Assembly (NCBI RefSeq): GCF_020906515.1 | Contig: NC_085853.1 | Coordinates: forward strand, 1,860,001 to 1,924,000 | Direction of reading: 5' to 3' | DNA: 64,000 nt | Source of the DNA: Vanrija pseudolonga | Taxonomy: Eukaryota > Basidiomycota > Tremellomycetes > Trichosporonales > Trichosporonaceae | Shown here: positions 12,324-24,074 of the stretch, in pieces | Layout: each line of letters begins with the position of its first letter | Numbering within the stretch: the first letter of the stretch is position 1 | Program-made: the position numbers and the translations under genes | Notes under the pieces: model-generated | Seen by the model: only the letters and a program-made list of their open reading frames with translations | What the model was told of the DNA's origin: nothing | Databases searched by the model: none

Positions 12324-13315
12324 GGGCCGAGTGGGGCGCACAGTTGTAGAAAGTTAGATGGATCGGAAGTGTGCCGTGCGCGCGGGGTGGCCGGGCCGAA
12401 TGGGCACCAGGACTGAAGATACCGCGTTTCAGCTCGGCAGCTGGCCCGGCACCGACGTTCGGTCAGGCTCGTACGGTGTGAGGCCGCGGCATGCCGGGTG
12501 CATGGAATCGTTGCAGCGGAGCCGACATGTCGCAGGAGTACGTGCTCGCGCGGACAAGGCCTGTGCCGGTCCCCCAGAACGAGTGCCGCGGCAGGCCACT
12601 AGAGTGTCAGCGACGCGTTCCCGCCACGCCCCCGCCACGCTTGCTTGCCCGCCCGCCCGCCACCGTCGGCCGAAAGCAAACACCACGCGCGCGATAGGCC
12701 ACGCCGCAGGCAGCCAGCAGACGCGTATCCCTTGCCCCGCCGACGCGTAGCGCCACGGGCCTCTGAGACAAAGGACCACGGCGTGCTCAAACGCCGCCAC
12801 GCCGCCGCCAGGTGCGCCACGGGCTATGTTTGGCCTGCCTTTGAGGGCTTGGGCTTGGGTGATCGCTCGGGCCTGGGGGCGGGGGCGGGGGCGCTGCCTA
12901 CTGGCGCCAGATCGCGCGCCAGATCGTATTCGGATCAATCTGGCGCGATCTGGCGTACGCCGATACGCCTGTCGGTGCTATGGTCACGCTGTGGCTCGTG
13001 TCTTGTGGCTAGGGCACATCGTGCTCGTCGTCGAGGAACCAACACCAACACCATCCTTATCGAGGCACAACCCCTTCACCCCCTTCACGAACCCCCACAC
13101 AGTTGTCATGTGATGCATTTTTAAATAACTAGGGATCTCCAATCGCGGTCAAGTGTCCATGGAAACCGTTATAACATGATCTGGTGGTAGGTAGGCGGGG
13201 GCGCGAGTCTCTGCGAAAACAATGCCATGGGGGACACAAACTGGTATACACTTTAAGCGGTCATGAAAGCGAGCGTGGGGGGGATGGATGAATGCTAAGA
13301 GGTGTACCATATTGT
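12324..13315. other. Convergent intergenic region
   Basis: Lies between the 3' ends of the GST (+) and the glucanase (-). No gene seen; arginine-rich open frames are GC-content artefacts. Its only notable content is the inverted repeat at 12905-12955 and a GGGGGC repeat at about 12876-12892. Confidence 0.6.
12905..12955. repeat. Near-perfect inverted repeat (hairpin/cruciform)
   Basis: The left arm (12905-12924) and right arm (12938-12955) are reverse complements over 18 bp except for a 2-nt bulge, with a 13-nt loop. Each arm is itself built from the repeated unit CGCCAGATCG. It sits between two convergent genes. Confidence 0.75.
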
Positions 13316-16085
13316 TCATGGGGCAGCAGTTGGCACCGCGGGGCCAGCCTGGCGAGGGCGGTAGTCGTCGCGGCGGGTAGGCTGAGGCTTACCAGCACCG
13401 CAGGCGCCGTTGGGGATGGGCGAGTTGGCCGCGTCGTACTCGCCCATGTACTGACAGCCGGCAATCGCCGTAAAGGCCTGGCGAGAGTCGTCCTGAGCGT
13501 TGGCCCAGCCGCTGCCGCCGACAGTAGTCTTCTCGGCGCCGTCGCTGGTGTAGGTGAAAGTTGCACCAGCGAGGGTAACGGGGGCGGCAGTGGGAGTGTA
13601 CTGGAAGAGGTTGGAGATGGAGGCGGCGGGAACGTTGGTGAAACCGGCAGGAGGCCAGGGGTTCTGGGCAGTCTGGGCGGCGGGAATAGCACCGGCACCC
13701 TGGCCACCAGTGTTGGCAGCCGAGGGGAACTGGCCGTTGAAGGGCGAGCCGCCGTTGAAGCCGACACGAGCGCACTGGCCGACAGCCTCACGCGGGTCGG
13801 TGGGGATCCAGCCGTTCATGACACCAAGACGGTAGTGCCACATGGGGTTGGGCTGGGGAACCGCGCTGGTCGAGTTTCCAATCTTCCAGGTCCAGAAGAA
13901 GTAGTTCTGGAGAGAGTCCATGGACGACATGACAAACTGCTTGAGACCGTCCTTGGTGGCCTGAGTCCACTGAGTGTGGTCGTTCCAGTAGTCGCAAGTG
14001 CCGACGCCCTTGCCCTGGTAGCCCGCAAAGGTACCGTCGTAACGCTGGCCGAGGCCAACACCGTTGAGCCACTGGCCACAGTCGTTGATGGCAGCCGACC
14101 ACTCGCCAGCAGTGTTGGCACCGAACTGGTTCGAAGTGTTGTTGGTGCCGGCAGCCCAGGCGTTGCAAGGAAGAGGAGCGAGCTGAGCAAAGTCGCCCTG
14201 GCCAGTCGATCCAGCGGGCTGGTCCTGGAAGATGAGGTACGGGTGCTGGTCGAGAGCAAGACGGTCGGCACCGGGGAGGAAGCCGTACCACTTGTCAATA
14301 CCAACAAAGGCGTCGTGCATGGAAAGCATGGGGCCCTTGCCGGCACCGATACCGGTGACCTTGCGGATCTGGGTGTACGCCTCGAGGTAGAACGACGCAA
14401 TCGGCTGCTGCGAGAGGACCTGTCCGTTGGGCTCGTTGAGGAAGCCGTAGAGCTGAATAACGGGGAGGTACTCGGGCTGGGTGATGAACTGGGCAATGGA
14501 GCGCATGTAGTCGAGCGAGCGCTGGGCGTTGGCAAGACCCATGGGACCGTTGAGCCAGTTGGCAAGGCCAATCTTGCCCGAGTGGTTCCAGCCGTTCTGC
14601 GAGCCGGGGACGGTGTGGAGGTCGAGGTTGATACGGAGTCCGTACTTGCGAGCCCACTGGATAGCCTTGAGAACATAGTTCCAAGACACACCCTTGACGT
14701 AGGGCTCCTGTCCGTTGTCCCAAGTGGAAATGGCCCAGTGAGCAATGGGCAGACGGATCCAGTTGAGGCCGTAGGTGGCAATCTCAGCAAAGTCGCGCTC
14801 GGTAATGAACGTGTCGTAGTGCTCAGTCATCGCACGGGTCGCGTTGTTGCCCATGTTCATGGTAAGGGTGTACTCATCGACAGTGGTGCCAGCAGGGCCG
14901 CTGGGGTACCTCTCGTAGAGACCGGGGACGATGAAGGGCTCAGTGTTGAGCCAGCCGCCGAGGTTGACACCGTGAATGATGTCAACACCCCACTGCCAGG
15001 TAGCATTGAGAGCAGGGGTCCAGTTGTTGCAGCGGGCGTCGTTACGGAAGGGGTCGGTGGGGTCAAAGAACCAGTAGCCGCCAAAGGGGTTCTGGTAGGT
15101 CATGTTGGTGCCATCAGCAAGGCGAATGACAGAGCCCTGTCCACCGCTAGTAGGCTCAGGGGTGGCGCTAGCAGAAGGCGTGGCGGAGCTGGTGCCAGTG
15201 GCGTCGCCGTGACCGGCGCCAGTGTGCGAGGGGTCTTGGCTTCCGTTGCCGTGGTCCTTGCCGTTGCTACTGTCGGCATTGTTCTTCTTGTTACGAGTGA
15301 GGCCGACACCGAGACCAACAGCGAGGGCGATAAGCGCGATCAGGGCGAGAGCGACCAGAGCCCAGAGCCAACCACGGCTCTTCTTCTTGCGCTGGGGCTG
15401 GTTCCCCTGTGCCCAGACGGGCTGTTCCTTGTCCGTGGTGGGGACGGCAGCGGCGGGTGCATAGTGGCCAACACGCTCCTCATCCTCTGGGAAAGGCGAA
15501 GTGTAGGCCTGGGCCAGGTGTGACTGAACACGAGGCTTGTGTCCAGGCTGTTTGTGTGTTTGGTCAGTTTGTGTTTCCCAAGGCACAGGGCAGGTGTTTG
15601 GGGGGGGGTGTTTGGGTGGAGCAGGGATGAGACGGCAACGGCGACGGAAGCGGGCAGCGAGATGCAAGAAGCACTACGCCAATTGCAGGTAGCACCAAGA
15701 TGTGATGGTGGGCGGTGCACTTTCCCAAGGTGGGTCGGGAAGACGGTGCGATCTGGTGGCGTAACGGTGGGGGCACACTACTACTCACGTCAAAGCCAGC
15801 CGGGCCCTGCTCGTGTGCGGCAAGGGCGTTGCTGCTTCCCCACGAGGAACGGATACCGCTGGCGGAGCCTGCGATGGAGGGGGCGGCGAGCGAGCCATAG
15901 GTCGAGTCGCGCGAGATGATGGAGGGGGCCGGGCCGTCGCCGTGGGCACCGAGATAGTTCGAGTCACGGTACTCTGGCTGGCCAGTGAAGGACCCGCTGC
16001 TAACGACCGACGAGGGGCGCTCGAGCTCGTCTTCGTGCCAGACGCCGGGGTTGAGGACTGGCGGGTTGGTGTTGTTGGCCGCCAT
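13316..16085 (-). CDS. Membrane-anchored GH5 exo-beta-1,3-glucanase (glucan 1,3-beta-glucosidase)
   Basis: Cell-wall glucan hydrolase/transglycosylase, 842 residues from two exons (15789-16085 and 13316-15547). The first ~157 residues are a cytosolic Ser/Pro-rich tail ending in RKKKSRGW. A single membrane helix follows (about residues 158-182), with no cleavable signal, so a type II membrane protein with the catalytic domain outside. After a Ser/Thr/Gly-rich linker comes the GH5 (subfamily 9-like) barrel: GVNLGGWLNTEPF, FLNEPNG with the acid/base Glu, and AGEWSAAINDCGQW with the nucleophile Glu. Basidiomycetes commonly carry this anchored form alongside secreted EXG enzymes. A very long antisense open frame overlaps it and is a codon-bias shadow. 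Confidence 0.95.
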
Positions 16086-18132
16086 GGTCGTCGTCGTGGC
16101 CAGACTCCGAGCCAAAAGAAAGAAAAGAGAGAGAGAGAGAAGAGGTGAAGGAGGAAGGAGGAATGAGAGAAAGGAGAGATGACGGCCCGAGGGAAGGTAA
16201 AGGAAAAGGGGGGTGGGTAAAGGTGGGTGGGTGGGTGGTGGGGTGGGCGGGGTGTGTTGATGTATTGGAGAGAGGGGGAGACTTTGGTGATGATCCCTGG
16301 CCCTGGACAAGGGTATGCAGCAACGGAGAGGTACTCGCGGGTCGTCTTGGCCCAGGGGTATTAGGCTGGTATGCAGCAAGTCGTGGGTCCGTCACTCGAC
16401 ACGGTACAGTGTGTGCTGTGCAGGCAGAAGGGCCACAACATCACACAAGCAGTGTTGGGCAGTAAGCAGCAGGCAGGTATTTGGTCGTCGATTGATGCGG
16501 GCTGGCGGGCTGCCTGGGCTGCCTGGCGGCCTCTTTGCGGGCACAGGCACAATACGAGAGGCGCGGGCACCGGAGGGTCGTCGCATCTCCTGCAATCCTG
16601 CTGCACAGGGACTCGAGCAGGAGCAGGAAGCGGCGGCGGCGGCGTCTCCTTTCTGGCGGCTGGCTATTCGCTGCGCTGCCGGCCGTCTCGCGGCTCGCGG
16701 CGGCGCGGGGCAAGAACAAGCCTTACGTTGTGGGTGGTGGCTGCAGTTTCATCGTGCAGGCAAGCAAGCAGGAGCAGACTACCAAGGCACTCTGACGCAA
16801 GACAAGATCCTTGGCTTGCGGGCTTGGTTTGGGGGTGAACGGGGTGTGCAGAGTGTGGCCGCTGCACCACAACACACACATGCTTCTGTATCCTTAGCCA
16901 TTGCAGGGCACAGCATACATCGACACGGACGGCCGAGCGCGGGCAAGAAAAGCATACACCCACACCGTGGACGGGGCGCTGCCCAAGGCGGTGTACCACC
17001 GTCATTTCAGTGTGTTTTCCCTTTCCTTGGCGCACTTCGGGCGACGAGCCGGGCAAACAACCGGAGCAAATAATCCAAGACACGACAAAGTAAACCGCAA
17101 TAAGCAGCAGATCTATAGTGGCCAGCAGCAGTGGCGACGACGTCCCGCCCACACTAGCCTCGGCACCGACACACACTCACACATTGTTGTTTGCGTCGTA
17201 GCGTGCGTGCTGCTCAGGGTGCCCACATGCCATGCGCCATGCCCCATTTTGCCCACACTACGGCCCAGGCAACGTAACGTGCGCGTCGAGCCAAGCCGCT
17301 AGAGCGCCAGAGGCAAACTCGCACATTCGCAGGCAGGCAGCAGCCGCGCACGTGTGGGGTGTTGAGCGCTGCTGCATCGCAACCATAAGCATCTCTCAAA
17401 CGGTCGTTAGGCAGGTCGCACGGTCACAATGTCGTTAACACGCGTGAAGAGCAAGCACAAGAGCCAAGCTCCAGCTCCCTGGCCCCACTAGGGGAAATGC
17501 AGGTAAACAGCGTTTCAATACCCCGCCTCCCAAGGTCTTGGCCGCCGTCACCGCCGTCTGGTCGACCATTAGGATTTGGGTGCGTGGGTGGGTGTCAAGG
17601 CAGGGTGGGTACCTTTGTCCTCCGCCCGTGCCTGCATGTCGCCGCCGCCGCAACAAACATTGCAACCCAGCCAACCAACCCCGGCCGGCCGACGACTACG
17701 GCGCAACGCCGATGCCGCAAACACTCACCGCCTCGGCATGGTTCGGCGGCAGCGATGGCAGCGGCTGCGGCCAAGACGACACCAAGGCCTCCCGCAACAC
17801 TGCTTACACTGGTTACACCTTGCACTGGTTGTCACCCACGGGTTTAGTCTTGCTGCCAAGTTACCTGCTAGCGTACTTGCACTGCACGCGTTGCTGGGAA
17901 ACGGCACCCATCGGCCGTGTCCGACATTTCGCGCCTTACCAACCCTACCCGTCTGAGAACAAGGGAACCTGCTCCACCATTGTTTGTTTGGGTCCACCAG
18001 AACATGGCAAACAAGCTCGCAACCCGTGCCTACATTGCAAGAGCACAAACACTAGTGGCACGTCCACGCCTCGTGGCGCAAGTGTGAAACCTTACATTGC
18101 ACACATTACGACGTCTACGGCTCACCCTTCAC
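16086..18132. other. 2-kb non-coding region upstream of the glucanase
   Basis: No supportable gene. 16208-16253 is a run of GGGT/GGTG units (pyrimidine-rich on the glucanase sense strand, within its leader or promoter) that could form a G-quadruplex on the opposite strand. The remainder, up to the stop of the acyltransferase at 18133, shows only low-quality open frames. Confidence 0.5.
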
Positions 18133-21100
18133 CTAGTCCCACTCCATACGCTCTACGTACTCCTCAATCTTGGACCCAATCTGCTCAGTCACGAGATCAC
18201 CTCGTCCCGCCGCAATCTTTAGGATTGCTGCATTCAGCGGCGACGATCCAAGAATATCCACATGGTCGGCCGTTAGCGGCCCACCGCGAAGGTCAAAGCT
18301 CTCGGGCTGATGCTTGTATTCTGCGAAGTCGTGTTAGAAGGCAGGCGCGCATACTAGTCGTCATGTGTAGAGGGCGGGCCGTCGTCGTCGACAGAAGAAG
18401 GCACATGCGCTAGTCGTCGGATGGGTCACTCACCTTGGGTAACAACCTCGATTCCAGCGGGATTCCAACGTGTCTTCCCCTTCCAGCCTTTAACACACAT
18501 TGCACCCAAGCTGACCGTCGCAATGGTGCCATCACCATCGCTGAACTTGACGCCAGAGCGGACCTCGGGCAGAGCGCCCTTGACAGTCACTTCGTTGTCG
18601 ATCCAGTGAGCACGGCTTGTTGGGAAGTCGAGTGGTACTCGCTCGCAATCTTCATCGTCGGCCTCACACTGCCGGGGTCAGCGAGCGTGGCGGCACAATC
18701 CACTCACGAATCCCTGCTCGCCGACAATGTCGGCACGGCCATCGGCCTGCTCGTACTCTCCCTTGACATACCAGTAAGAGCGCTACAGGTCAGTTGCTAT
18801 CCTCGACGACCAAGCTGCACCCACCTCGGTCTCCTTGCCGTGGCCGTACAGACAGTAGATCTTCATCCCTGGGGCGTTTGGCAGCTCCACCTCCAGAGGG
18901 TTGCTCCACTTAGTGTGGTCGTGGGCGCCGTTCTCCTTGAGCTTCTTCGGATCGGATTCGAACCCGACAGAGTAGTTGCTCTCAAACATCCTCTGGTACT
19001 CTGGAGGGGTGTGGGTGAGGACATAGGGAACGGCCTCGGCGAGGGTGAGGTTCGGCGAGACCGTCTCTTCGGTCAGCTTCGAGTCGACCGGCTCAACATC
19101 CTTGTGGCGGAACGAGAACAGGTTGCCGTAGGTGTCAGTCGCGTTGACCGGGTCGTCCTGAAGAGGTCAGCTTTACACCAAAAGCCCGTCAGCTTAACCT
19201 ACAGGCGCGACTTTGCCGTTGCCCCAGATGCGGTTCCCGCCCTTCATCCACATGGAACTGGCTCCAGGCCAGTTGCGGAACAGGCTTGCGCGCTCCTTGC
19301 GCGAGAAGAAGCGCTCGAGGACGTACGAGCCGAAGGGGTTCTGGGCGTTAGTACAGAGCCAGAATTCAACGCACAATCTCCACAGTGTCGCGCATCTCGC
19401 CGGAAAGGAACGCTGTCATGGCCTTGGGCACACCAAGGAGGGTGCCGGCGACATTGATCCACGAGTCGATGTGGTCCTGGGAGAGTTAGACCTTGCGGGT
19501 GCAATGCTGTAACTCACATCCACCCAAGTAGGGCCTCCACCACCGCCAAAGCCATTCGCATCAGGTTCTGCCTCGACCCACTTGAAGCTGCAGGTGTCAG
19601 GAGCCGCCTTATCGGAACGCCGACACTCACAAGTACTGTAGCACGATAACGATGTGGTCAGCGCATTTCTACCAAAACCCAAGCGTCGCGTCACGAACCA
19701 GAGCCAACGATCCGCCCATCCTGCACACATCAGCTCCCGCACCTAGCCCCATCACTCACGAATGCGAGGTCAAAACAACCTTCTTCCCGGTACGCTTCTT
19801 CAGCAGCTCAATCCTCGACTTGAGCCTGCTTAAGAAGGCATCGCGAATCTCGAGGTTGTAGAATGACAGGCGCCAGTCGTACGCGGCCATGTCCATCGTG
19901 TTGGTGTCGTACCCGATCGTCGCGAGATTCTGCACGACCTTTTGCCAGATCCAGAAACCTTGGATAAACTCGGACTGGAGTCACGCGTCAGTGCCACGCC
20001 CGCCACCCACACACGGTGTCACGTACCGCAGCGTCAATGCCCTGCGCGGCACGGACTTTGTGGCCTGGCGGATCGAGGCCCGTCTCGAGGTCGATAGCGA
20101 TGGCTTGGACCCAGCGGTCCTTGTCCGTGAGCACCGCCTGGGTGTGAGCTGTGTCGCGCAAGCAAAATCCAACTCACCCGAATCATAGTCGACGTGCCCC
20201 ACAGCCGGCTGCGGAATAATGGCCGCGCGACCGGCTCGGTGCTCCAGCTCTCGAGGCCGGTCGACACGATACCCGGGAGCAGGATGATCGGGTGGTCCTG
20301 CTTGAGGCCAAACTGGCTGATAAGGTCGTCGCCGATCGTAAAGTCGCGGTTCTCAAACATGGTCTTCTGGACACCTGGGGCGTGAGTCAGCGAGGTCGGA
20401 GCATGTGCTACCCACTCTCGATAAACGTCATGTTGCCCAGCAGCTCGCGCAGGTCGAGCGAGTTCTGGATCATGGGCCACAGGTCGGCAAACTCGGGCGT
20501 CATGTCGGTCGTGGTCACGGACCAGACTGCGAAGCCGCCGAGGATGAAGGCCCTGGATGTCAGCTGGTTCATGCATCTCTGCGTAGCTCACAAGGGGAAG
20601 AGGACCTGGCGTCAGCACGTATCACGGATCATGGGCTCACCCTCCGGCCTGACCACTTCCATCCCTTCTTCTTGGCGGGCTTGCGCTTGTGCTTCTCGTG
20701 CTCGTGGCCAGCTTTCAGCTCTAGGGATGGGTCAGCTTATTGCCTAGCCACCAACACCCACCGAGCTGATCGTACGGCGTGCCGGGGGCTGCTATCAGTA
20801 CTGCGCTCAGACCGCCCTCACGCACCGATAACCTGCGACGATGTCAGCACCATCCCGTGTCTGTGCCACCACCCATGCTGCCGCCACTCATGGCGCGACG
20901 TACTTTGAGCGTTCCATCCGCCTGCCCGCGTCAGCGTTGCGCGTTGCATTCCCTTATCGACGTGTCGGCACCGGCTTCGGCGCCGGCGACGATCAACGGC
21001 CCCACTCACAGCAGCGCGCACGCGCACACTAAGGTCGTCCATGCTCTTGCCGACCTCCTCGGCCAGCCGGCCAAAGCGCTGTCGTAACCCGCTCGTCTCG

Positions 21101-21183
21101 GGCGTCGTCTGGCGCGGGGTCGCCGACGCGGACGACGACGCCGAGGGCGTGGGCGGCTCGCTCTTGTCGGTGCCGTCGGGCAT
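18133..21183 (-). CDS. LRO1: Phospholipid:diacylglycerol acyltransferase (PDAT)
   Basis: Makes triacylglycerol by moving an acyl group from a phospholipid to diacylglycerol at the ER. LCAT-like alpha/beta hydrolase. The start at 21183 opens a disordered tail (MPDGTDKSEPPTPS). Small exons then encode a basic stretch (KHKRKPAKKKGWKWSGRR) and one membrane helix (VLFPLAFILGGFAVWSV). The lumenal domain shows PIILLPGIVSTGLESW (oxyanion loop), the RLWG segment, TMDMAAYDWRLSFYNLE, the nucleophile in SHSMGG, and the catalytic His in TADHVDILG; the protein ends in VERMEWD. Early exons read as 21010-21183, 20904-20921, 20826-20832, 20762-20788, 20641-20720 and 20592-20605, all in phase; there are more than a dozen exons in total. 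Family assignment is firm. Confidence 0.94.
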
Positions 21184-22029
21184 GTGGATGGGTATTGGCT
21201 GCGGGGGTATGCGTAGAAGCTGTCGTCCGGGGCAACGAGTGCAAGCAAGCGTCGCAAGAGCCAGTCGCAAGAGCTGCAGCGGTCAGCAGGGCAAGGGCGA
21301 AGGGAAGGGCGTGATGGACACGTCGAAAGATTGTGAGAGAGTTTGCGTGTCGTTGCCGTGTACCGTCGTGCCTTTGCCGGGGCGGATGACCACCCACCAC
21401 CATCACCGTCGGGAACGACGACGACAGTGGCTGGCACGATAAAAATAAGAATCACGTGGTATGACGTAGCTTGGCGCGAAAAGTACTTGGAAAGTCTGGA
21501 CTATGGCACGGCGGACCGGCATGTCCGAGACAAGGACATCCGCAGCGCGCTGTTGATCGTCTCCACGTCTCGTCGAGGGAGGCGAGCATGGCGCGCATGG
21601 CGCGTAATGCCTCACCCTAGCGCACCTACGGCCGAAGATACCTCGCCCACACCGGCGCGATAAGCTCGGTGCTCAACGCGGAGACCAGAAGCCCCGCCGT
21701 GCCGCATTGCCGCCCCGACAAGAGCCACATCTGACCAAGCGCCAAGAGCGGCTGTGCCGACACGTCGTATGTCGACGGGGGGTGGCATGTAAGTCGTCTG
21801 CAGTCTGGGTAATCTCGTCGTGGCCGCGACGATTCTCGGCCCGACCGAGACGTTGGTGAAGCCGGGCGGGCGTTGACGAGGAGCTGCTTCTCGAGGGGGA
21901 TATAAAGGCGGCGAGAGCGGCGCACGTTGAGAGCTGCATCGAGCAGCAAGCAACCCACCGCCGTCGAGCAGCAGCAACCCAACCCAGCACAACCAGCACA
22001 ACCCGCCACACCACCACCACCACGCCACC
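21184..22029. other. Divergent promoter region, PDAT / small NTF2-like gene
   Basis: No gene seen. A TATA-like GATATAAAGG lies at about 21899-21908, roughly 120 bp before the plus-strand start at 22030. The leader after it is CA-rich, as in several other genes of the window. Confidence 0.5.
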
Positions 22030-22419
22030 ATGCCCCGCCCCCAGTCAAACATCGACGACCGCGCAGCCATCACGGCGCTCCTCGAGTCGTCCTACCTCGG
22101 GGGCATGAAGGCCGGCTCGTGGACGCAGGCGAAGGACGCCTTCCACCCCGACGCAGTCATGTACGGGTACATTGGCGCGCCGAGCGCGCTCACCGGCCCC
22201 GCCGCGCCCAACCTCGAGGCGTTCCTCGCGTCGTCGGGCCCCTCGCCCAACGCCACGGGCCAGGTCGATATCCTCGACGCGACCGACACCACGGCCCTCG
22301 CGCGCGTCACTGTCCAGAACACGGCGGGCGGCGCAAACTTTGTCGACTTTATGTCGCTCTGGAAGACGCCCCAGGGGTGGAAGATCATCTCCAAGGTTTT
22401 TGTCGCGTACAGCGAGTAG
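22030..22419 (+). CDS. Small NTF2-fold protein, putative lumazine-binding (Lumazine_bd_2-like)
   Basis: Single exon, 129 residues. The sequence follows the SnoaL/NTF2-like layout: an N-terminal helix (IDDRAAITALLESSYLGGMKAGSW), FHPDAVMYGYIG, then beta strands including ATDTTALARVTVQNTAG and FVDFMSLWKTPQGWKIISKVF at the end. This wording is typical of the family labelled putative lumazine-binding, whose ligand and reaction are not established. The start has a favourable CACCATGC context. It is convergent with the polyol dehydrogenase 126 bp downstream; no functional link is shown. Confidence 0.85.
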   Translation: MPRPQSNIDDRAAITALLESSYLGGMKAGSWTQAKDAFHPDAVMYGYIGAPSALTGPAAPNLEAFLASSGPSPNATGQVDILDATDTTALARVTVQNTAGGANFVDFMSLWKTPQGWKIISKVFVAYSE

Positions 22420-22545
22420 GCGTGTGGCCGCGTTCAGCGTGTAGCCGCCGCCGCCGCCGCCCCCGCCGTCGACTGTAGAATGCTGCATGCAAAACAACCT
22501 ACAACTAGACCCGTACAACCGTCATCAACCCTGGTGGTGCACCCC

Positions 22546-24000
22546 CTATGCCTCCTGGTTCTTGATGATGACCTTGATCTCCTCGCCGCCCGCCACGGCC
22601 TCGAAGGCCGCCGTGCTCTCGCTGAGGGGGAACGTCTTGGTAATCAGCTGCTTGAGGTCGACAACACCGCGCTCGAGCAGGTCAATGGCGTTGGGGAACG
22701 CCTCGGACGTGTACCGCGTGAGGCCGCGCACGTCGACCTCCTTGTTCGTGACGGCGATCGTGGGGAACGCGTTGGTCGTGTGGTGACCAAGGCCGACAGC
22801 GAGGTCTGGGTCGTTAGCACTAGGCAACAGCTCGCGGTCGGGGGCAACTCACAGGTCCCGCCCTGCTTGACGATCGCGATGCCGAGCAGGCCAGCGTCCT
22901 CGGCACCGCTGGCCTCGACGACGCGGTCGACACCGTCTGCACCAGCGAGGCCAGCAGCAGCAAGGTACTCTGCGGCGCGGGCCTGCGCGTGCTCGTACTT
23001 GATGTCACCGACGCGTACGTCCTCGTGGTCGCCGCCGTGGCCGTTGCCGTTAGCAGCGGCGCCCTCCTCGGTGCCGGGCAGCTCGTCGACGAGGAAGACG
23101 TGGTCGAAGATGGGCCGGCCGGTAAGCGGGCTGATGTACTTCTGCGCAAAGGCCACGCGCTTGGGGTTGATGTCGAACCCGATGATCTTGCGCGCCGAGT
23201 ACGCGTGCGCGACGGCAGCGGTGATGAGCCCGATCGGGCCGCAGCCCATGATGGCGAGCGTCTGGTGCGGGCGCAGGTCGCCGCGCTTGCCGATCATGAC
23301 GCCGATAGCGAGCGGCTGGATGCTGCCCGCCACCTCCCAGCTCACGTTGTCCGGGATCTTGGGCGCCATGTCGGCCGGCACGGCGAAGAACTTGGACAGC
23401 GAGCCAACCGACCCCACCGAGCCGCAGTAGTGCCCGTCGGTACAGAGGTTCATCCGACCCGCCTTGCAGTTGGTGCACCTGCGGCAGGGGAGTCCGGGCT
23501 CGACTGTGGGGGCGATGGTTAGCACTGCATATGCCATTGACGGGGCAGTGGCCGACGAGCTCGCACCAACTCGCCCGGGATACCGGCCCGACAAGTCGGC
23601 GCACGCCACCATCACCCCTCACCCCTCACCCCTCACCCCTCACCCCCACCCCCACCCCCACCCACCCCAGCTACTCACCAGCAACGCGGTCTCCGACCTT
23701 GTGGGTAGTGACCATATCTCCGACGGCGATGACCTCGCCCGCCGACTCGTGGCCCAGGACGAGCGGCTCGGTGACGGGCCGCCCACCGACACCGCCAGCG
23801 AGGTAGTTGTGCATGTCGGAGCCGCAGATGCCCGTCGCGATGACGCGGACGAGCACGCCGTCGGGCTGCAGGATCGGCATCGCCATGGGCTGCACGCTGA
23901 TCTGGCGCTTCTTGATCAGCACGGTCGACGTGTTGTCGGGCAGGTTGAGCGCCGTGACCTGCGCCGGCTGCGTCTTGTTGAGGTGGTGGAAGGCGGACAT
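22546..24000 (-). CDS. Zn-dependent polyol dehydrogenase, xylitol/L-arabinitol dehydrogenase-like
   Basis: Second medium-chain dehydrogenase of the window. Exons 23679-24000, 22853-23503 and 22546-22805 join in phase to about 410 residues. Signatures: ATGICGSDMHNYL (catalytic zinc Cys), GHESAGEV, structural-zinc cysteines in PCRRCTNCKAGRMNLC, and MGCGPIGLITAAVAHAY for NAD(P). It is distinct from the D-arabinitol-type enzyme at 2312-3664 and carries an extra Gly/Asn/His-rich insertion (EEGAAANGNGHGGDHEDVRV) between the coenzyme and substrate halves. Xylitol or L-arabinitol is the likely substrate class; this is inferred from family resemblance. Intron 1 holds a G-rich repeat, and the promoter holds a phased triple repeat (separate entries). 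Confidence 0.9.
23614..23669 (-). repeat. G-rich minisatellite in intron 1 of the polyol dehydrogenase
   Basis: On the coding (minus) strand the intron contains successive GGGTG and GGGGTGA units over about 56 nt. Many runs of three or more guanines within short distance make it G-quadruplex capable in both DNA and pre-mRNA. Confidence 0.8.
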
Positions 24001-24074
24001 TGTGGAAGTGGGCTGGTGTGGGGTGAGGTGGTAGTGGTGGTGCTCGTGCGGCACTGCTTAAATATGCTAGAGCG

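Noticed and set aside
13292-15523. 743-residue open frame antisense to the glucanase
   Set aside because: Same codon-bias shadow; no recognisable motif, while the minus strand has both GH5 catalytic glutamates.
17538-18413. 291-residue plus-strand open frame
   Set aside because: It overlaps the 3' end of PDAT, has no motif and reads like random GC-rich translation.
18945-18975. Perfect tRNA B-box-like GGGTTCGAATCC on the minus strand
   Set aside because: It lies in the PDAT coding sequence (VGFESDP) and no tRNA can be folded around it.
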